Assembly (NCBI GenBank): GCA_937951395.1
Contig: CALFBV010000036.1
Coordinates: forward strand, 1 to 9,797
Reading direction: 5' to 3'
DNA: 9,797 nucleotides
Source: an uncultured Rubritalea sp.
GTDB taxonomy: Bacteria; Verrucomicrobiota; Verrucomicrobiia; Verrucomicrobiales; Akkermansiaceae
Shown here: positions 7,520 through 9,797 of the stretch, one piece after another
Layout of the letters: each line of letters opens with the position of its first letter
Numbering within the stretch: the stretch's first letter is position 1
Position numbers and translations under genes: made by a program
The notes under the pieces: model-generated
What the model was told of the DNA's origin: nothing
Databases searched by the model: none
Seen by the model: the letters and a program-made list of their open reading frames with translations, nothing else

Positions 7520-8377
7520 CTATTGCTCTAGGCTCCATTTCAGTAAGCTACCCACATCATCCCAGATCTTAGCCGAAGTAGAACCTAGACAAACCACTAT
7601 CACTGAGCGCCCCCCCTGCTCACCGTAGCTCACAAGACAACGACCAGCCGCTCTCGTATAACCTGTCTTCCCGCCCATACAGCTCTTCATTCTCTTTAGT
7701 AGTTTATTCGTATTTTCCAAGTAGTGCTTCTTCCTTCCTGGAGGCTGGAAATAGTATCCACTAGTTCCCATGTAAGATCTCAGAGTAGGGATACGCACTA
7801 TCTTCCTCATAAGGATAGCGATATCTCTCGCAGTCGAATACTGTCCAGACTCTGTGAGACCATGCGCATTAATAAAGTTAGAACTCTGCATCCCAATCTT
7901 CTTCGCACATGCATTCATTACACTTCTAAATTTCACTTGGCTTCCTGCCACATCACGTGCCAGCGCTCTAGCCGCATCATTTCCAGACTTCACGAGCAAT
8001 GCCTTTAATAGCTCATGTCTTTTATAAGTCTCACCTGGGCGGATGTAAATTTTAGTAGGCTCCACCTTAGTATCCGTAGTCTGAACATAGACTTTATCCT
8101 CCAGCGTACCCGCCTCCATCACACACAGAGCAGTCAATAGCTTCTGCGTAGACGCCACTGCACAGCGCTCCATAGAATTTTTCTCATACAAAACTCTCCC
8201 AGTCACATTATCCACCACTATCACACGCTTCGCATGTACCTTAGGTGCTGGCTTACTGGGCATAGGAGTAGACAATGTCGCCCGGCTCTGCTCACTCGCC
8301 AAGCCAGCTGAGGCACTGAAAACTACAGCAAATAAAATTGTCAAAAGTGATCTAGTCATTATATCTGGCAAGAACAT
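7520..8377 (-). CDS. D-alanyl-D-alanine carboxypeptidase, DacA/PBP5 type
   Basis: This is a serine peptidase of the low-molecular-weight penicillin-binding protein class, acting on the peptidoglycan stem peptide in the periplasm. The three active-site motifs are in order: STQK (Ser76 nucleophile, Lys79), SGN (131-133) and KTG (237-239). At 285 residues it has only the catalytic domain; it lacks the C-terminal beta domain and membrane-anchoring helix of E. coli PBP5, and ends right after the fold at LLKWSLEQ. A signal peptide is evident, with a hydrophobic core LLTILFAVVF and possible cleavage after SASA or GLA. Two starts are possible: the ATG at 8375-8377 used here, or Met7 (8357-8359), which would give a more standard short basic n-region (MTRS) and may be the real one. 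The gene lies just upstream of bioF. An endopeptidase role (PBP7-like) cannot be excluded. Confidence 0.88.
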   Translation of the reverse strand: MFLPDIMTRSLLTILFAVVFSASAGLASEQSRATLSTPMPSKPAPKVHAKRVIVVDNVTGRVLYEKNSMERCAVASTQKLLTALCVMEAGTLEDKVYVQTTDTKVEPTKIYIRPGETYKRHELLKALLVKSGNDAARALARDVAGSQVKFRSVMNACAKKIGMQSSNFINAHGLTESGQYSTARDIAILMRKIVRIPTLRSYMGTSGYYFQPPGRKKHYLENTNKLLKRMKSCMGGKTGYTRAAGRCLVSYGEQGGRSVIVVCLGSTSAKIWDDVGSLLKWSLEQ

Positions 8378-8388
8378 ACTCTACATAA

Positions 8389-8657
8389 GCGTCACGATCC
8401 ACCAGTATTTCATATTTATTACATTTTTACGTAAGGCGGATATTTGAATCCGTATTTGGAATTGGAACTGTGATCCTTAATGCTGGCACAGAGAATTACA
8501 CACTTAGAACATTAACCCTTGTCTCAACTGATGACATTACAGAGTTAACAATATCTGAAGCACAGCCAGCTCTACATCCCGTTCCCGAGCCTTCTTCAGC
8601 TCTACTATCAGCACTTAGCCTATAGCCATATGCTTTAGAAGGCATCGCACACCATAG
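8389..8657 (+). pseudogene. C-terminal remnant of a PEP-CTERM protein, frameshifted
   Basis: An open frame without any ATG runs from 8389 to a TAG at 8623-8625. It ends with VPEPSSALLSALSL, the PEP-CTERM motif and the beginning of its membrane helix. PEP-CTERM tails direct exported proteins to exosortase. The basic tail that should follow is present one frame over: CFRRHRTP and a TAG at 8655-8657. Adding one base near 8622 would join the two as SLIAICFRRHRTP, so a one-base deletion explains the break. Upstream, the frame reads like a beta-rich exported domain (NYTLRTLTLVSTDDITELTI), but the N-terminal part and signal peptide are missing. It is a remnant, not a working gene. The 5' border is uncertain. 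Confidence 0.65.
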
Positions 8658-8669
8658 CTAGACACTACG

Positions 8670-8811
8670 AGCACACTTACAATATTCCCAAGTCCCACCG
8701 CCATCATCTCACAAAAGAAGACTGGCGCTCTGCTGGAGGTAAGTTTTCCCCAGTGCGGATGTGGTCTGAGACAGTGCAGATGGCGAGGGCTTTTACGCCT
8801 AGTGCGTGGTG
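8670..8811 (-). pseudogene. C-terminal remnant of a DeoD-type purine nucleoside phosphorylase
   Basis: On the minus strand from 8811, the translation reads [20 protein letters not shown] and then [11 protein letters not shown], a close match to the DeoD C-terminal region, which cleaves purine nucleosides with phosphate. The catalytic aspartate (SDHIR) and arginine (AERQ) are both kept at the family spacing of 13 residues. After SSFV the frame runs into TGA (8704-8706), but the next frame continues [14 protein letters not shown], the expected last helix, so a one-base deletion is likely. Everything N-terminal is gone: a TGA at 8812-8814 sits just before the match and no phosphorylase sequence is found beyond it. 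The gene is dead. The intact xapX gene lies 45 bases upstream on the same strand. The downstream border is approximate. Confidence 0.7.
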
Positions 8812-8855
8812 TCACGCCTCTTAATTTTCTTTTTAAATGCTACTCGCCCTTATTA

Positions 8856-9029
8856 CTACTTAGTCATCCAGTTCTGGACGATCCATTGGTAAATTTCCCC
8901 TCCAAAATACACACCAAAGATCCCCACCACCGCCGAGAATACTGGCGGTGCGGGTATTGGTAACCTTAACAGAGAAAAAACAATGCCAACTACGATGCCT
9001 GCCCCTAATGCTAATAATACTTCATACAT
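8856..9029 (-). CDS. xapX: Small XapX-family (DUF1427) membrane protein
   Basis: This intact 57-codon gene is short enough to be missed by ordinary gene calling. The product starts MYEVLLALGAGIVVGIVFSL, a first membrane helix, followed by the family hallmark RLPIPAPPVFSAVVGIFGVY, which runs into a second helix, and a short tail ending QNWMTK. XapX proteins are about 50-residue, two-helix membrane proteins of unknown function; the family name comes from the xanthosine-use locus of E. coli. The ATG at 9027-9029 is the only possible start, because an in-frame TAG lies nine codons upstream with no other start between. No Shine-Dalgarno sequence is visible. A poor TTGTTG with a 17-base spacer to TAAAAA lies just ahead. 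Downstream on the same strand is a remnant of purine nucleoside phosphorylase. A GC-rich 7-base inverted repeat (8928-8934 and 8944-8950) lies within the gene. Confidence 0.85.
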   Translation of the reverse strand: MYEVLLALGAGIVVGIVFSLLRLPIPAPPVFSAVVGIFGVYFGGEIYQWIVQNWMTK

Positions 9030-9057
9030 ACCAGCATTTTTAGCATCCCGACTCTAG

Positions 9058-9258
9058 TGCAACAATGAAATAATACAGTTTGATACTGAAGTAGGCCGCC
9101 ACAAGCAGATCGCCAAAATGTGTCACGAAGTGGGTGAAGAAAAGCACGCTACAAACATGGAAAAACGCCTAGAACGCGATATGAAGAATGCAGAACGTAA
9201 AGCGCCCTCACAGCACGCTCATTTGAAATATATTTCTTCATCCGTGAGAGATCTGTAG
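9058..9258 (+). pseudogene. Unidentified coding-like fragment, highly charged and helical
   Basis: A plus-strand open frame from 9058 to a TAG at 9256-9258 encodes a charged, probably helical segment (FDTEVGRHKQIAKMCHEVGE and then NMEKRLERDMKNAERKAP). Its codon use resembles that of the intact genes. It has no start codon at the left end: the first ATG is at 9118, and a TAG at 9055-9057 bounds it. The last 40 bases are antisense to the 3' end of rsuA, so only about 9058-9218 is likely to be real former coding sequence. I do not recognise the family. It could be a C-terminal remnant of a lost gene, or chance. Confidence 0.35.
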
Positions 9259-9797
9259 CTCCCTAGAGGTAAGTTTTCATCTAAGGTAATACTGGCTATC
9301 TTGTCTCTATGAAGTGAGGTGATGCGGTTTCCTACAGCATGGAACATACGCTTGATCTGGTGATATTTCCCCTCATAGATGACCATCCTTGCACTGTTAG
9401 AGGTAAGGATTTCTAACTCAGCAGGCAAGGTAGTGATATCTTCGTAGGCGAAATATAATCCTTCCCGGAACACACCTACAGTCTCAGGAGAAATCGTTTT
9501 CTCTGTCGTGACAAGATAGGTTTTAGGGATCGCCTCATCCGGCTCGGTGATACGTCTGGACCACTGTCCATCATTAGTGAGAATAGTAAGACCTGTGGAT
9601 TCCTTATCAAGCCGTCCAGCGAGATGGAGCTTATCTGCAAAGGGCTCATTGATGAGATCTATCACGGTCTGATGCTCTAGATCAATCGTTGCACTAACAC
9701 ACCCTGCCGGTTTATTCAGCATAATGTAGTGCGCGCTGTTAGACTGAGCTAGCTCTCCACTAACATGAATTTCATGAAAGCGCGTGACATCAAAAAG
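9219..9797 (-). CDS. rsuA: 16S rRNA pseudouridine synthase, RsuA/RluB/RluE/RluF family (5'-truncated)
   Basis: The enzyme isomerises uridine to pseudouridine in rRNA; in E. coli RsuA modifies U516 of 16S rRNA. The catalytic motif GRLDKESTGL, with its aspartate, is present, along with MLNKPAGCVSAT, NDGQWSRRITEP, KTYLVTTEK, EGKYHQIKRMFHAVGN and the closing SYRSLTDEEI. The match along the whole visible length is closer to RsuA than to RluB. The frame stays open from the Met codon at 9720-9722 to the window edge (residues such as FHEIHVSGELAQSNSAHYI), so that Met is internal; the missing 5' end should encode the rest of the N-terminal S4-like region. The stop is at 9219-9221. The assignment to RsuA rather than another subfamily member is from sequence resemblance only. 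Confidence 0.85.
   Translation of the reverse strand, partial: LFDVTRFHEIHVSGELAQSNSAHYIMLNKPAGCVSATIDLEHQTVIDLINEPFADKLHLAGRLDKESTGLTILTNDGQWSRRITEPDEAIPKTYLVTTEKTISPETVGVFREGLYFAYEDITTLPAELEILTSNSARMVIYEGKYHQIKRMFHAVGNRITSLHRDKIASITLDENLPLGSYRSLTDEEIYFK

Noticed and set aside
8358..8363. Perfect TATAAT on the minus strand near the DacA-like start
   Set aside because: Transcription from it would start inside the signal-peptide codons and no -35 element fits, so it is probably a chance match.
8615..8815. Minus-strand 66-codon open frame as an intact gene
   Set aside because: It crosses the DeoD remnant in the wrong frame for its first half; only its [12 protein letters not shown] part belongs to the phosphorylase, so it is a frameshift artefact.
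8928..8950. GC-rich 7-base inverted repeat with a 9-base loop, as a terminator
   Set aside because: It is inside the xapX coding sequence over the conserved PPVFSAVVG stretch and has no T-run.

Overview
The window looks like chromosomal DNA from a bacterium of the Verrucomicrobiota or a close relative. The signs are a 922-residue phosphoenolpyruvate carboxylase with a diverged C-terminus, an ankyrin-repeat lipoprotein, the remains of a PEP-CTERM sorting tail, and starts that mostly lack a Shine-Dalgarno sequence. No phylogeny was run, so this placement is an inference. No tRNA, rRNA, CRISPR array, insertion sequence or phage gene was seen.

Left part (1-5331): the 3' end of dprA (+) is followed by a 234-base AT-rich gap and then ppc (+), which makes oxaloacetate from phosphoenolpyruvate and bicarbonate. 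Two genes on the opposite strand converge on ppc. They are an ankyrin-repeat lipoprotein and, 26 bases downstream of it, a small protein with two ACT domains. The pair probably forms one transcription unit, driven by a near-consensus promoter placed so close to the ankyrin start codon that the message should be leaderless.

Middle (5332-8377): a 154-base divergent promoter region separates the lipoprotein gene from ferritin ftnA (+), which retains all its ferroxidase residues. Behind ftnA lies about 350 bases of decayed coding sequence readable only by joining three frames. A minus-strand pair follows: a DacA-type D-Ala-D-Ala carboxypeptidase and, 7 bases later, bioF for biotin synthesis.

Right part (8378-9797): this is a gene graveyard around one small intact gene. 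In order it holds a PEP-CTERM protein tail (+) broken by what looks like a one-base deletion, the C-terminal remnant of a DeoD-type purine nucleoside phosphorylase (-), an intact 57-codon XapX-family membrane protein gene (-), an unidentified coding-like fragment (+), and the 5'-truncated rsuA pseudouridine synthase gene (-) that runs off the window.

The intact genes are mostly housekeeping: anaplerosis, iron storage, biotin, cell wall, rRNA modification and DNA uptake. I found no new defence or mobile system. The most interesting items are the xapX gene beside a purine nucleoside phosphorylase remnant, the several frameshifted remnants, and the predicted leaderless lipoprotein/ACT operon.
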